Source: CAZYJR01 sp964647905 (lineage in GTDB: Bacteria; Desulfobacterota; DSM-4660; Desulfatiglandales; HGW-15). Taken from it: DNA of 64,000 bases. Below, one piece after another: positions 1-10,369 of the stretch. A model generated the notes under the pieces. It searched no databases and was not told the origin of the DNA. It saw nothing but the letters and a program-made list of their open reading frames with translations. The stretch covers positions 124,001 to 188,000 of the forward strand of contig CAZYJR010000001.1 of assembly GCA_964647905.1 (NCBI GenBank). Reading direction: 5' to 3'. The stretch's first letter is position 1. Each line of letters opens with the position of its first letter. The position numbers were made by a program, and so were the translations under genes.

Positions 1-57
1 AAGTGCAAAAAGGGGGACGCGGTGGACGCCGAAGCGGTCCTCATGGTCCTCGAGTAG
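1..57 (+). CDS. Biotin/lipoyl carrier protein, C-terminal fragment
   Basis: The window opens inside a reading frame whose last 18 residues contain the ending KKGDAVDAEAVLMVLE. The pattern of KKGD, a short turn, then VLMVLE and stop is typical of the last beta strands of biotinyl carrier domains in acyl-CoA carboxylases and decarboxylases. The biotinylated lysine itself would lie upstream of the window. The gene ends 84 bp before the carboxyltransferase gene, which fits a carrier plus carboxyltransferase pair. Only the tail is visible, so whether it is a stand-alone carrier or the end of a larger protein cannot be decided. Confidence 0.6.
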   Translation, partial: KCKKGDAVDAEAVLMVLE

Positions 58-141
58 AACGAGCTAGAGGGACGGCCCGGGGTTTTTCTCCCCGAGCCGT
101 TCTATCGCCGTGTTTCCCCGGCCCGCCCGGAGGTCCATTTC

Positions 142-1692
142 ATGGAAATGGAAGACAAGATTCGAGAGCTGGATAAGCTCAACAAAGAGGCCGAGCTCGG
201 CGGCGGCCCTGAGCGCATCGAGCAGCAGCATGCCAAGGGCAAGATGACCGCAAGGGAGCGGATCGACTACCTGCTGGACCAGGACAGCTTTCAGGAGATC
301 GACAAGTTCGTGGTTCATCAGTGCCGGGACTTCGACATGGACAAGAAGCGCATCCCGGGCGACGGTGTTGTCACCGGGTACGGGACCATCGACGGGCGGA
401 TGGTCTTCATCTTTTCCCAGGACTTCACGGTCTTCGGGGGTTCTCTGAGCGGGGCCTTCGGGGCCAAGGTGTGTAAGATCATGGATCTGGCCCTGCGGAG
501 CGGCGCTCCGGTGATCGGGTTGAACGACTCGGGCGGAGCCAGGATTCAGGAAGGGGTGATGAGCCTGGGCGGCTACGGGGAGATTTTCAAGCGGAACGTT
601 CACGCCTCAGGAGTGATTCCCCAGATCTCGGTCATCATGGGGCCGTGCGCCGGCGGAGCGGTTTACTCTCCGGCTCTTACCGATTTCACCATCATGGTGA
701 AAAAGACCAGTAACATGTTCATCACCGGGCCCCAAGTCATCAAGGCGGTCACCTCCGAGGAGGTGACCGCGGAGGAGCTGGGGGGGGCCATGACCCACAA
801 CACCAAGAGCGGGGTGGCCCACTTTGCCGAGGACTCTGACAAAGCCGCCTTGGACCGCGTCCGTGAGATTCTGGGCTACCTGCCCCAGAGCTTCCGCGAG
901 CCTCCCCCGGACGCCCCTGTGACCGATGACCCGGATCGCACCGAACCCTCCCTCAACAAGCTGGTCCCCGCCAACCCGAGACTGCCCTACGATATGCGGG
1001 ATCTGATTCGCAAGGTCCTGGACAACGGCGATTTCCTCGAGGTTCACCAGCATTATGCCGCCAACATGGTGGTGGGCTTCGGCCGGCTCCACGGTGCGGC
1101 CGTGGGCGTGGTGGCCAATCAGCCCCGGCAGCTGGCCGGGTGCCTGGACATAGACGCATCAATGAAGTGCGCGCGTTTTGTGCGTACCTGTGATTCGTTC
1201 AACATCCCCCTGATAACCTTCGTGGACGTCCCGGGTTACCTCCCCGGAGTCAACCAGGAGTACGGCGGTATCATAAAGCACGGGGCCAAGATCATATACG
1301 CCTACAGCGAGGCCACGGTGCCCAAGATCACCGTGGTTACGCGCAAGGCCTATGGAGGGGCCTATATCGCCATGTCAGGGAAGCATCTGGACGCGGATAT
1401 AAACTTCGCTTATCCCACCGCGGAGATAGCGGTGATGGGGCCGGAGGGTGCGGCCAACATTATTTTCAGGAAGGAGATCGAGGAATCCGAGGATCCCGAG
1501 GCCACACGGCAGAGGCTGGTGGAAGAGTATCGCCACAACTTCGCCAGCCCGTTCAAGGCGGCCGAGGTCGGGTTCATAGACCACATCATCTTCCCGGAGA
1601 TGACCAGGCCGCGCTTGGTCCGGGCCCTCCAGGCCCTTCGCAACAAGAGGGCATCCATTCCAGAGCGCCGGCACGGGAACATCCCCCTATAA
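142..1692 (+). CDS. mmdA: Methylmalonyl-CoA/propionyl-CoA carboxyltransferase subunit
   Basis: This 516-residue protein is the acyl-CoA carboxyltransferase that moves CO2 between biotin and propionyl/methylmalonyl-CoA. It has the two crotonase-like halves of the family. GGARIQEG (about 131-138) and [13 protein letters not shown] (about 167-179) lie in the N half; DVPGYLPG, then AYGGAYIAM, then MGPEGAANI lie in the C half. The length is usual for MmdA/PccB. A GGAGG-like site sits just before the ATG, and a second ATG two codons in is an alternative. A biotin carrier tail lies directly upstream, and the methylmalonyl-CoA mutase genes lie 3 kb away, which supports methylmalonyl-CoA as substrate. 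Acetyl- or other acyl-CoA substrates cannot be excluded from sequence alone. Confidence 0.88.
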   Translation: MEMEDKIRELDKLNKEAELGGGPERIEQQHAKGKMTARERIDYLLDQDSFQEIDKFVVHQCRDFDMDKKRIPGDGVVTGYGTIDGRMVFIFSQDFTVFGGSLSGAFGAKVCKIMDLALRSGAPVIGLNDSGGARIQEGVMSLGGYGEIFKRNVHASGVIPQISVIMGPCAGGAVYSPALTDFTIMVKKTSNMFITGPQVIKAVTSEEVTAEELGGAMTHNTKSGVAHFAEDSDKAALDRVREILGYLPQSFREPPPDAPVTDDPDRTEPSLNKLVPANPRLPYDMRDLIRKVLDNGDFLEVHQHYAANMVVGFGRLHGAAVGVVANQPRQLAGCLDIDASMKCARFVRTCDSFNIPLITFVDVPGYLPGVNQEYGGIIKHGAKIIYAYSEATVPKITVVTRKAYGGAYIAMSGKHLDADINFAYPTAEIAVMGPEGAANIIFRKEIEESEDPEATRQRLVEEYRHNFASPFKAAEVGFIDHIIFPEMTRPRLVRALQALRNKRASIPERRHGNIPL

Positions 1693-1712
1693 CGAGTGCC
1701 CGGAAGCCCCCG

Positions 1713-2255
1713 CTAAGACCCCTTTCCGGCCAGATTCAGACCCAGGTCCAGGGCCTTCTGGTTCATGTCCAGGAAGTCGCTGGGGACCTTGGTGCCAAGG
1801 ACCTGAAGCACCGATTCCCTTTGCACCACATCTGTCATTCCGATCAAGGCCCCGAGCATGCAGATGTTGAAGACAATGGAGCGGCCTATCTCCTTCATCA
1901 CCGCCTTGTAGATGCCCAGCTCCACTTGCCTGGCGTCCACTTTGCGTTCTTGGATCACGAAGTGGCTGTCGGTCAGCAGCAGGCCTCCTGGTCTTATGAT
2001 CCCTGAGAACTTGTTGTATGCCTCCTGGGTGAGGCAGACCAGTGTGTTGGGTTGGGTCACCTTGGGGAATCGGATCTCCTGCCCCGATATGATGACGTCC
2101 GCCCGGGTCGCCCCTCCCCTGGCCTCGGGCCCGTAGGATTGGGCCTGGACGGCGTTGAGGTTCTCGTATAGCGCCGCCGCCTCGGCCAGGATGATGGAGG
2201 CGGTGATCACGCCTTGACCGCCGGAGCCGGAGAGTATGATTCTGGTCCTAGCCAT
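1713..2255 (-). CDS. korC: 2-oxoacid:ferredoxin oxidoreductase, gamma subunit
   Basis: The 180-residue gamma subunit belongs to a ferredoxin-dependent 2-oxoacid oxidoreductase. The N terminus carries the family signature SGSGGQGVITAS, followed by the QSYGPEARGG segment. It is the last gene of the minus-strand run korD-korA-korB-korC and starts 3 bp after korB ends, so translation is probably coupled. It converges on mmdA with a 20 bp gap and no visible terminator. The best guess of substrate is 2-oxoglutarate (succinyl-CoA formation or its reverse) because of the DABC order and the neighbouring methylmalonyl-CoA genes; other 2-oxoacids remain possible. Confidence 0.88.
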   Translation of the reverse strand: MARTRIILSGSGGQGVITASIILAEAAALYENLNAVQAQSYGPEARGGATRADVIISGQEIRFPKVTQPNTLVCLTQEAYNKFSGIIRPGGLLLTDSHFVIQERKVDARQVELGIYKAVMKEIGRSIVFNICMLGALIGMTDVVQRESVLQVLGTKVPSDFLDMNQKALDLGLNLAGKGS

Positions 2256-2258
2256 GGC

Positions 2259-3062
2259 CTAGGTCGCTCCCATCGCTCTTTGGATGAGCCGGTCGTACTC
2301 CCGGCAGTACTCGGGCCGTTCTTCCTGTATGAATATGCCCCGCTCGAGGAGCTCGGGGTTCTCCTGCTTGGCCTTGGAGCCGATCGGTGTGGTCTGTGTC
2401 TTGTAAAGCCTCATCATGTCCACAGCGCTCCCCAGACGGTTCTTCCGGCCGAAATACGTGGGGCATTGGGACAGTACCTCCACCACTGAGAAGCCCCGGT
2501 GGGTGATTGCCTTCTCCAGGATCTTGATCATGGATTTGACGTGGTATGTCGTGCTCCTGGCCACAAAGGTGGCCCCCGCGGTCTCGGCCAGCCCTACTAT
2601 GTCAAAGGCCTGGTCGATGTTCCCGAGCGGGGCGGTGGTCGCGGTTTTGCCTCTGCCGCTGAGAGGCGAGTACTGCCCGCCTGTCATACCGTATATCCGG
2701 TTGTTCATGATAACCGCGGTCATGTCGATATTGCGGCGGGCCGCGTGGATGAAGTGATTGCCCCCGATGGCCGTTGCGTCCCCGTCCCCCATGGGCACTA
2801 TTATCTGGAGCCCCGGACGCCCCAGCTTGACCCCGGTTGCAAAGGCCAGTGCGCGGCCGTGGAGCGTGTGCAGGGTGTGAAAGTCCATGTACCCTGAAAT
2901 CCTCGCCGAGCAACCGATCCCGGAGACCATCACTATGTCCCTCTTGCGCAGGCCGAGATTTTGAACGGCGCGGATCAGGTTGTTCATCACTATGCCGTGC
3001 CCGCAGCCGGGGCACCATATGTGCGGCATGAACCGCTCTCTTATATAGTCTCGGACGCTCAA
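2259..3062 (-). CDS. korB: 2-oxoacid:ferredoxin oxidoreductase, beta (TPP-binding) subunit
   Basis: This 267-residue subunit binds thiamine diphosphate and one Fe-S cluster. Visible are the WCPGCGHG motif at residues 17-23 and the TPP/Mg motif that begins GDGDATAIGG near residue 92 and ends in NN near 121. Further cysteines (GIGCSA near 51 and SQCPTYFG near the C-terminal third) complete the cluster-binding set usual in KorB. The start is a TTG preceded by a GGAGG-like site; no ATG gives a better length. It lies 13 bp downstream of korA. The cytoplasmic complex couples 2-oxoacid oxidation to ferredoxin reduction or runs in reverse. Confidence 0.9.
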   Translation of the reverse strand: MSVRDYIRERFMPHIWCPGCGHGIVMNNLIRAVQNLGLRKRDIVMVSGIGCSARISGYMDFHTLHTLHGRALAFATGVKLGRPGLQIIVPMGDGDATAIGGNHFIHAARRNIDMTAVIMNNRIYGMTGGQYSPLSGRGKTATTAPLGNIDQAFDIVGLAETAGATFVARSTTYHVKSMIKILEKAITHRGFSVVEVLSQCPTYFGRKNRLGSAVDMMRLYKTQTTPIGSKAKQENPELLERGIFIQEERPEYCREYDRLIQRAMGAT

Positions 3063-3075
3063 ATCCGCCTCCGCT

Positions 3076-4224
3076 TCATACTCCCCTCCCCCTGATGATC
3101 CGCAGTATATTGCGTATATCGGTCGGGGTGATGAATGTCCCGTCTATCTTGTTGGCCAGAAAAACCTTGTCCGGGTCCTCCACCGCCCTTTCCACCTCCT
3201 GGGCTACTTGGCCCATATTGAGCTCCACGACAAGCACATATTTGGCTGAGGAGCAGCGGCTCCGCACCAGGTCCGCGGGGAAGGGCCATAGGGTCTGGAG
3301 CTCCAGGAGCCCGAGCAGCTCCCCGCGGGCGCGGCGGCTCTCCACCACGTGGAGGGCCGAGCGCGCCGCAGATCCGTAGGAAATCAGCACGCACTCGGCA
3401 TCGTCCAGGAAGTACTCCTTGGCCCTGGTGATCTCGTGTACTCTGTTCTCGATCTTGTCCACCAGGTGGTGCATCAAGCCGTGCGCCACGCCCGGGTTGT
3501 TGGAAGGAAAGCCCCACATATCATGGATCAGACCGGTTACGTTGTATCGGTGTACACCGCCGAAATCGGACATGGGCAAGCGGCCGTCCTCCCTGGGGAG
3601 GTACGGGTGGAAATCCGTTCCCTCCCTGACCGAGGTCCACAGGCGCTCCACCAGGGGGATTTCGTCCGGGCTAGGCATCACCAGCTTCTCGCGCATGTGT
3701 CCGACCACCTCGTCGAACAGGAGAATGACCGGGGTGCGATAGGTCTCGGCCATATTGAAGGCCTCCACGGTCATGGCAAACACGTCCTGGTGGTTGGATG
3801 CGGTAAGGGCGATGATCGCGTGATCTCCGTGGGTCCCCCATCGGGCCTGCATCACATCGCCCTGGCTCGGGCTGGTGGGCAGCCCCGTGGACGGCCCGCC
3901 CCGCTGGACATTGACTATGACGCAAGGGATCTCGGCCATGACGGCATAGCCGATGGCCTCCTGCTTGAGAGAGAACCCCGGCCCGCTGGTGGCCGTCATG
4001 GACTTGAGCCCGGTGAGCGACGCGCCTACAATGGCGCACATCGAGGCAATCTCGTCCTCCATCTGGATGAACTTTCCGCCCTTTTTAGGAAGCCTCAAGG
4101 ACAGGAGCTCGGCTATCTCTGTGGACGGCGTAATGGGGTATCCTGCAAAGAAGTCCAGACCCGCGTACAGGGCCGCCTCCACGCAGACCTCGTTTCCCTG
4201 GAGGAATAGCGTCTTTCGGTTCAT
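3076..4224 (-). CDS. korA: 2-oxoacid:ferredoxin oxidoreductase, alpha subunit
   Basis: The 382-residue alpha subunit carries the pyrimidine-binding domain. The motif GYPITPSTEIAE appears near residues 29-40, followed by MEDEIASM, with the conserved glutamate that activates TPP, and TSGPGFSL. RGGPSTGLPT follows, as in all members. The length matches KorA/PorA-type subunits of four-subunit enzymes. Its ATG overlaps the stop of korD by four bases, which indicates translational coupling. The substrate (2-oxoglutarate) is inferred from gene order and context, not from a residue that reads it directly. Confidence 0.9.
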   Translation of the reverse strand: MNRKTLFLQGNEVCVEAALYAGLDFFAGYPITPSTEIAELLSLRLPKKGGKFIQMEDEIASMCAIVGASLTGLKSMTATSGPGFSLKQEAIGYAVMAEIPCVIVNVQRGGPSTGLPTSPSQGDVMQARWGTHGDHAIIALTASNHQDVFAMTVEAFNMAETYRTPVILLFDEVVGHMREKLVMPSPDEIPLVERLWTSVREGTDFHPYLPREDGRLPMSDFGGVHRYNVTGLIHDMWGFPSNNPGVAHGLMHHLVDKIENRVHEITRAKEYFLDDAECVLISYGSAARSALHVVESRRARGELLGLLELQTLWPFPADLVRSRCSSAKYVLVVELNMGQVAQEVERAVEDPDKVFLANKIDGTFITPTDIRNILRIIRGRGV

Positions 4225-4463
4225 GCGGTTTCCGGAGCTTGAAGTGGAGGTGATGTCTCTTCCATATCTTTTTCTTCGATCTCAATGGCCAGATCAGGGC
4301 ATCTCAGCTCACACAGGCCGCAGTCAATGCAGTCCTCCGGCCTGGCGATCACAGCCTTTTCCGATTCATCCAGATCCAAGACTCCCTTCGGACAAAAGGC
4401 CACGCATATGCCACATCCCTTGCACCACTCAACATTGATGGTCTTCTTCTTATTAGACTTCAT
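4221..4463 (-). CDS. korD: 2-oxoacid:ferredoxin oxidoreductase, delta (2x[4Fe-4S]) subunit
   Basis: This 80-residue ferredoxin-like subunit has two complete CxxCxxCxxxCP motifs, at C14/C17/C20/C24 and C45/C48/C51/C55. It therefore binds two [4Fe-4S] clusters and relays electrons from the alpha/beta core to external ferredoxin. It is the first gene of the korDABC operon, reading away from the mcm genes. A promoter-like pair lies about 75-105 bp upstream of its ATG. The short Pro/Glu-rich C-terminal tail overlaps the start of korA. Confidence 0.9.
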   Translation of the reverse strand: MKSNKKKTINVEWCKGCGICVAFCPKGVLDLDESEKAVIARPEDCIDCGLCELRCPDLAIEIEEKDMEETSPPLQAPETA

Positions 4464-4538
4464 TCGGCTCGCTTCTCAACAAATTGGTTGCCCGCTCCGC
4501 TCATAGGCCGCCGGGGCCCTCCGCGCGGATGCCGGATC

Positions 4539-4567
4539 AATAGATCATCTTCCGGCTGGATCGTCAA
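4539..4567 (-). promoter_or_regulatory. Candidate sigma70 promoter for korDABC
   Basis: On the minus strand, TTGACG (complement of 4562-4567) and TCTATT (complement of 4539-4544) are separated by 17 bp. They match the -35 and -10 consensus at 5/6 and 4/6 positions. The predicted start near 4532 would give a leader of about 70 nt before korD. This was read by eye; no transcript evidence is available. Confidence 0.5.
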
Positions 4568-4628
4568 CCCTCGGTCACCGGGTTTCCGCGGTACCCGGCC
4601 ATAAAGGGGAGGAGGGAAGAAAAAAGGT

Positions 4629-4658
4629 TTGACAGTCACAGCACGTCTAGCCTATCTT
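4629..4658 (+). promoter_or_regulatory. Candidate sigma70 promoter for the methylmalonyl-CoA mutase genes
   Basis: TTGACA (4629-4634) is a perfect -35 box. TATCTT (4653-4658) follows after 18 bp. The expected start near 4665 leaves a leader of about 88 nt before the mutase ATG. It is arranged divergently to the kor promoter, about 60 bp away, so one regulator could act on both. Confidence 0.55.
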
Positions 4659-4752
4659 ATCAAGCGAGAGAAATCAAAGACTTAACTCATTTATAACCCC
4701 TTGGACGCCAATTATCCAGGGGCCCGGTGGCGCCGGGGTGGAGGTGGCTTCA

Positions 4753-6429
<1,677 letters not shown>

Positions 6430-6496
6430 TTTTTGGGTCTTGCCCGGAGGAGGGCGATAACGACCCCGAACAGGGCGCGGCGCGGAGGAGTGCTCC

Positions 6497-6904
6497 ATGG
6501 GTAGAGGCAAAGAGAAGAAGATTCGGGTCTTGGCTGCAAAGCCCGGGCTGGACGGACACGACAGGGGCCTCAAAGTGGTGGCGAGCGCATTGATGGATGC
6601 AGGCATGGAAGTGGTCTATACCGGCTTGAGGCAATCTCCGGAGCAGATAGTGGAAGCGGCTGTTCAGGAAGACGTGGACGTGATCGCCATGAGCATACTA
6701 TCGGGAGCTCATGACTACCTTTTCCCCAGGGTGATGGAAATTCTGGAGGAGAAAGGGGTGAGCGACGTGCTGGTAATAGGGGGCGGGATCATCCCGGATG
6801 AAGACATACCCGCTCTCAAGGAGCTGGGGATCTCGGAGATATTCGGCCCGGGGACCACCACGGGGGAAATAATCGATTACATCCGGGCGAACGTGAAACG
6901 CTGA
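6497..6904 (+). CDS. mcmA2: Methylmalonyl-CoA mutase, cobalamin-binding chain
   Basis: This 135-residue protein is the separate B12-binding domain that pairs with the upstream catalytic chain. It starts with [17 protein letters not shown]; the DGHDRG motif (residues 19-24) holds H21, the lower axial cobalt ligand. SILSGAH and IGGGIIP further on form the loops around the dimethylbenzimidazole tail. It has its own GGAGGAG ribosome site just upstream and lies 67 bp after mcmA1. Split mutases of this layout are common in anaerobic bacteria and archaea. Confidence 0.93.
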   Translation: MGRGKEKKIRVLAAKPGLDGHDRGLKVVASALMDAGMEVVYTGLRQSPEQIVEAAVQEDVDVIAMSILSGAHDYLFPRVMEILEEKGVSDVLVIGGGIIPDEDIPALKELGISEIFGPGTTTGEIIDYIRANVKR

Positions 6905-6998
6905 ATCCGTCCCCCCTGGCTGGGCGGGCTCGGGACGCCGGGGCCGGAGCGTTGACGGATGCGAGCTCGTGAATGGAAGAGCAAGTATTGGGAGTTCC

Positions 6999-8150
6999 AT
7001 GATCGATATACATAAAATGGCGGTCCTGATTGTCGATGACTCATTCAACATGTGCCAGTCCATCAGCGGGATGCTCAGGGTGGTCGGCTACGGGGGGAAG
7101 TTCCTGTTCGCACTCAACGGGCAGGAGGCCCTGGAGGTCCTGTTCAAGGAGCCGGTGGACCTGGTGCTCCTGGACTACAATATGCCGGTCATGAGCGGCG
7201 CGGAGGTCCTCGGCCAATTGCGTATGGGCCGGCGGTTCAGGGATCTGCCCGTGATAATGGTGACCGCAGAGGCCTACAGGGACTATGTGGCGGAGATGGG
7301 GGAGTCGGAGATAGACGCCTATATCCTCAAGCCCTTGACCGTGAAGGTATTGCAGGAAAAGGTCTCCCAGGTGGTTCACAAGGCCAACAACCCGCCTCCC
7401 ATGGTCGCTTATCTAAAGGAGGCCCGCAGGTGCGAAGACGAGGGCGACCTGGAGAGCGCCCTCGAGTTCGCCAGGAAGGCCGCGGAGGAGAACCCGAAGG
7501 CCTCCCGGCCCTTGAGGGAGATCGGCTACTTTCACCTGAAGAGGGGAGAGCTGGAGGAGGCTGAGGAGCACCTGCTGGGGGCGGTGCGCCGGAACTATAT
7601 GGATGTCCTGGCTTTTCATTACCTGGGAGAGCTTTACCTGGAGAAGGACGATATTGAAAAGGCCTCCCATTACCTGGACAAGGCCATGAAGATCAGCCCC
7701 CGCCAGTTGGGGCGGGGCATCCGGTTCGGCGAGGTGCTGGTGCGGCGTAATAGGCTGGAAAAGGCCCGCGAGGTCTTCGATAAGGTGCTCTCCCTGCCCG
7801 CTGCAACGCCCGAGGTGCGGGAGGAGGTGGCCGATTTTTGCCTGGAGCACGGGTTCAACGACTACGGCCTCAAGCTGCTGGCGTCCCTGACCGAGGACCA
7901 GCCAAGGCGCGCGGATCTCTTTTTCAAGCTGGGCAAGGCCTTGTTGAGTGAAGGAGAGAAGCTGCGCGCGGTTTACTATCTTTCCCAGGCGGCTGAGCTG
8001 GACAAGGGCGGTGTGGCGGTAAGGCTGGAGCTGGCCCGTTCGTACCTGGAGATGAAAAAGCCCCTGCTGGCGGAAAAGCCCCTGCTCCAAATCCTGGAGA
8101 TGGACAGGGGAAACCAGGAGGCCCAGGACCTCTTGCGGCGGTGCTCTTGA
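6999..8150 (+). CDS. Response-regulator receiver domain fused to TPR repeats
   Basis: This 383-residue cytoplasmic protein has an N-terminal CheY-like receiver domain: acidic pair D13/D14, phosphoacceptor D59 in LLDYNMP, T89, and K111 in LKP. The rest (about 130-383) is a series of amphipathic TPR-type helices with patterns such as EEAEEHLLGAVRRNYMDVLAFHYLGELY broken by repeats of about 34 residues. There is no DNA-binding output domain, so signalling is probably by protein contact. The start at 6999 is chosen because the receiver fold begins immediately; a GTG at 6969 is an alternative. It is followed by a histidine kinase gene with a 30 bp gap, and the pair lies downstream of the mutase genes. 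Confidence 0.8.
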   Translation: MIDIHKMAVLIVDDSFNMCQSISGMLRVVGYGGKFLFALNGQEALEVLFKEPVDLVLLDYNMPVMSGAEVLGQLRMGRRFRDLPVIMVTAEAYRDYVAEMGESEIDAYILKPLTVKVLQEKVSQVVHKANNPPPMVAYLKEARRCEDEGDLESALEFARKAAEENPKASRPLREIGYFHLKRGELEEAEEHLLGAVRRNYMDVLAFHYLGELYLEKDDIEKASHYLDKAMKISPRQLGRGIRFGEVLVRRNRLEKAREVFDKVLSLPAATPEVREEVADFCLEHGFNDYGLKLLASLTEDQPRRADLFFKLGKALLSEGEKLRAVYYLSQAAELDKGGVAVRLELARSYLEMKKPLLAEKPLLQILEMDRGNQEAQDLLRRCS

Positions 8151-8179
8151 AAGCCCACTCGGAGGGAGGTAAGTCTCCT

Positions 8180-9433
8180 ATGGATCTGAACGTAAGACTC
8201 ACAAGAGTCCTGCTGGCGATAAACGAGGTATCCAACCGGGAGAACCTGGGCTTCGAGAGGAAGCTCCAAGGCATACTGGCGGAGATCACCGAAGGGCTGG
8301 GGGCGCGCAGCGGGTCCATAATGTTGAGAAAGGGGGCCAAGACCCTTGAAGTGGTAGCCTCCACCAAGCCGGAGTTGCTGGGGGTAAAGCAGAGCCTGGA
8401 TGATGAAGCGCCGTCCGCCTGGGTGGCCAGGACCGGGGAGCTCCTTTACGTGGATGACATATCCCGTTCCGATCGATTCCACCAGCGTTTTGCCCATTAT
8501 TCCAAGAGCGCCTTTTTGCTCGTCCCGGTGGTAAGCCAGGGACGGGTGATAGGGGTGATCGGCCTCACGGAAAAGATAGGGAAAGACCTCTTTTCAAAGG
8601 AGGAGCAGGAGCTCCTGCTCAAGGTGGCGGGCCAGTTGATAGGGGCCCTGGAGAATCAACGACTGGCTGAGTCCCTGAGAAGAAAGAAACGCACTCTTCA
8701 AGAGCGCAACAGGCAGCTCAGACGGCTGGAGAAGTTGAAGACGGATCTTTTCCGCATGCTGATACATGACCTGAAGGGGCCGATATCCGAGCTCACGGCC
8801 AACCTGGACATACTCTCCTATACCGCATCTGACGAGAACAAGGGGTTTGTGGAGACCGCCAAGAACAGCTGCGATACCCTCTACAGCATGGTGAGCAATC
8901 TCCTGGACATAGCGAGGCTGGAGGAAGGCAAGCTGGAGCTCATTCACGAGAGGATCGAGCCTGCGGACCTCCTGGGGGAGGCCTTGGCCCGGGTATACTG
9001 GTCAATGGAGCAGCGCAAGGTGAGGGCCGAGCAGGACTTCCTGCCGGAATCCAGGCGCGAGGCCTTTTGGGGTGACAGGGGCATCCTCCTCAGGGTCCTT
9101 CAAAACCTGCTTTCCAACGCCTTGAGCTATTCGCCGGAAGGCAAGGCGGTGGTAGTGGGCTTCGATTATCCGGATGACGGGGTTATACGATTCTTTGTAG
9201 AGGACGAAGGCCCCGGCGTGCCGCCCGAGCACCATGATAAGATCTTCGATAAGTACGCACAGTTGGAAAAGAAGGGCGACGGCCGGATCTACACCACCGG
9301 TCTGGGGCTGACCTTCTGCAAGATGGCGGTGGAGGCCCATCACGGCCGCATCTTCGTGGAAAGCGACGGGCGGCTGGGCAGCCGGTTCGTCTTCGACCTC
9401 CCGGTGGAGCGGGGCCAGAGGCTCAAGAAATAA
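8180..9433 (+). CDS. GAF-domain sensor histidine kinase (soluble)
   Basis: The 417-residue kinase has a GAF domain (about 20-160), a charged helix likely forming a coiled coil (about 160-190), an H-box with H196 in LIHDLKGP, an N-box around LLSNALSYSPEG, and G boxes EDEGPGVP and TGLGLTF. No membrane segment is visible, so the signal is cytoplasmic, probably a small ligand bound by GAF. The ATG at 8180 has GGAGGT at 8165-8170 and was preferred to the GTG at 8141, which would overlap the previous gene. The adjacent receiver-TPR protein is the probable phosphorylation partner (inferred from adjacency only). Confidence 0.82.
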   Translation: MDLNVRLTRVLLAINEVSNRENLGFERKLQGILAEITEGLGARSGSIMLRKGAKTLEVVASTKPELLGVKQSLDDEAPSAWVARTGELLYVDDISRSDRFHQRFAHYSKSAFLLVPVVSQGRVIGVIGLTEKIGKDLFSKEEQELLLKVAGQLIGALENQRLAESLRRKKRTLQERNRQLRRLEKLKTDLFRMLIHDLKGPISELTANLDILSYTASDENKGFVETAKNSCDTLYSMVSNLLDIARLEEGKLELIHERIEPADLLGEALARVYWSMEQRKVRAEQDFLPESRREAFWGDRGILLRVLQNLLSNALSYSPEGKAVVVGFDYPDDGVIRFFVEDEGPGVPPEHHDKIFDKYAQLEKKGDGRIYTTGLGLTFCKMAVEAHHGRIFVESDGRLGSRFVFDLPVERGQRLKK

Positions 9434-9461
9434 GAGCGCCCGCCGCCCGGCCTGTGCCCTG

Positions 9462-10229
9462 CTAGCGGTTCTTCCACTCCGGTTTGCGTTTCTCCATGAA
9501 GGCCTTGAGCCCTTCGTGGGCGTCTTCGGTCTTCATGAGCTCGTTCAGGTAGATCTCCTCAATGGGCCTCAGAGACTGCTCGAAGTCATCCCTCAGTCCC
9601 GCTGTTATGGCCTTCTTTGTCTTTCTCAGGACCTCGGCGCTGGACTTGAGGTAGGGTCTTATAAATGAGGACGTCTCCTCGGCCAGGGCCTCGTCCGCTA
9701 CCACCCGGTTGACCAGCCCCAGGCGGAGGGCCTCTTCCGCCGTAATCACCTTGCCCGAGAGGATGAGCTCGTTGGCCGCCTTGCGGCCGATCAGGCGGGG
9801 CATGATCTGGGCCGCTATGGGCGGGAAAACCCCCACCTGGATCTCGGGCTGGCCTATCTTGGAGCTCTCTGCGGCTATGACCAGGTCGCAGAAGACCGCC
9901 AGCTCGCATCCCCCGCCCAGGCAGGATCCGTAAACGCTGGCCGCGGTCGGGATCTGGAATCCGTTCATCAAGCGGAACATCCCGTGGAAGACCTCGATCA
10001 TCTTGGGCACCAGGTCCCCCATGTGCTCCCCCACATCCACGCCCGCGGAGAAGCACTTCCCCTTGGCGTCGAACAGGAGCACCTTGAGGTCCGAGTTGCC
10101 CTGCCATTCCCTGAGCACGCCGTTGATCTCCTCCATCATGGCGATATTAAGGATGTTAACCGGCGGCCTGTTAAGGGTTATGGTACCCAGGCCGTCCTGA
10201 ATCTTTGCCTCGATGTGTTCTTGAGCCAT
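9462..10229 (-). CDS. dch: Cyclohexa-1,5-diene-1-carbonyl-CoA hydratase
   Basis: This 255-residue crotonase-fold enzyme adds water to the dienoyl-CoA made by benzoyl-CoA reductase, giving 6-hydroxycyclohex-1-ene-1-carbonyl-CoA. Crotonase features are FSAGVDVGEH (first oxyanion loop, about 60-69) and YGSCLGGGCELA (about 100-111), followed by GQPEIQVGVFPP. Start: ATG at 10229 with AGGAGG 8 bp upstream; the open frame runs further upstream but has no support. The assignment rests strongly on gene order with BamA and Had, since crotonases are hard to tell apart by sequence. It is the last gene of the operon, converging on the kinase gene. Confidence 0.82.
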   Translation of the reverse strand: MAQEHIEAKIQDGLGTITLNRPPVNILNIAMMEEINGVLREWQGNSDLKVLLFDAKGKCFSAGVDVGEHMGDLVPKMIEVFHGMFRLMNGFQIPTAASVYGSCLGGGCELAVFCDLVIAAESSKIGQPEIQVGVFPPIAAQIMPRLIGRKAANELILSGKVITAEEALRLGLVNRVVADEALAEETSSFIRPYLKSSAEVLRKTKKAITAGLRDDFEQSLRPIEEIYLNELMKTEDAHEGLKAFMEKRKPEWKNR

Positions 10230-10317
10230 TTTGGAATCCTCCTGGTTTGGAAACCCGAGAATTGAACCCCATCGCGGGTGAGTCCATTGTCCCGCCGCGG
10301 CAAAGGGGCCATGTAAC

Positions 10318-10353
10318 GCGGCCGCAGGTCCGGAATAACCGGCCTGCGGCCGC
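10318..10353. repeat. Strong hairpin between oah and dch
   Basis: GCGGCCGCAGG at 10318-10328 is exactly complementary to 10343-10353, and the inner CCGG blocks (10330-10333 and 10339-10342) extend the stem around an AATAA loop. On the minus strand it lies right after the oah stop and about 90 nt before dch. No U-tract follows, so it looks more like an mRNA-stabilising or processing stem than a terminator. Confidence 0.6.
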
Positions 10354-10369
10354 ATGGGAATCTCAGGGA

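Noticed and set aside
1693..1712. Terminator between mmdA and korC
   Set aside because: The 20 bp gap has no inverted repeat or T-run.
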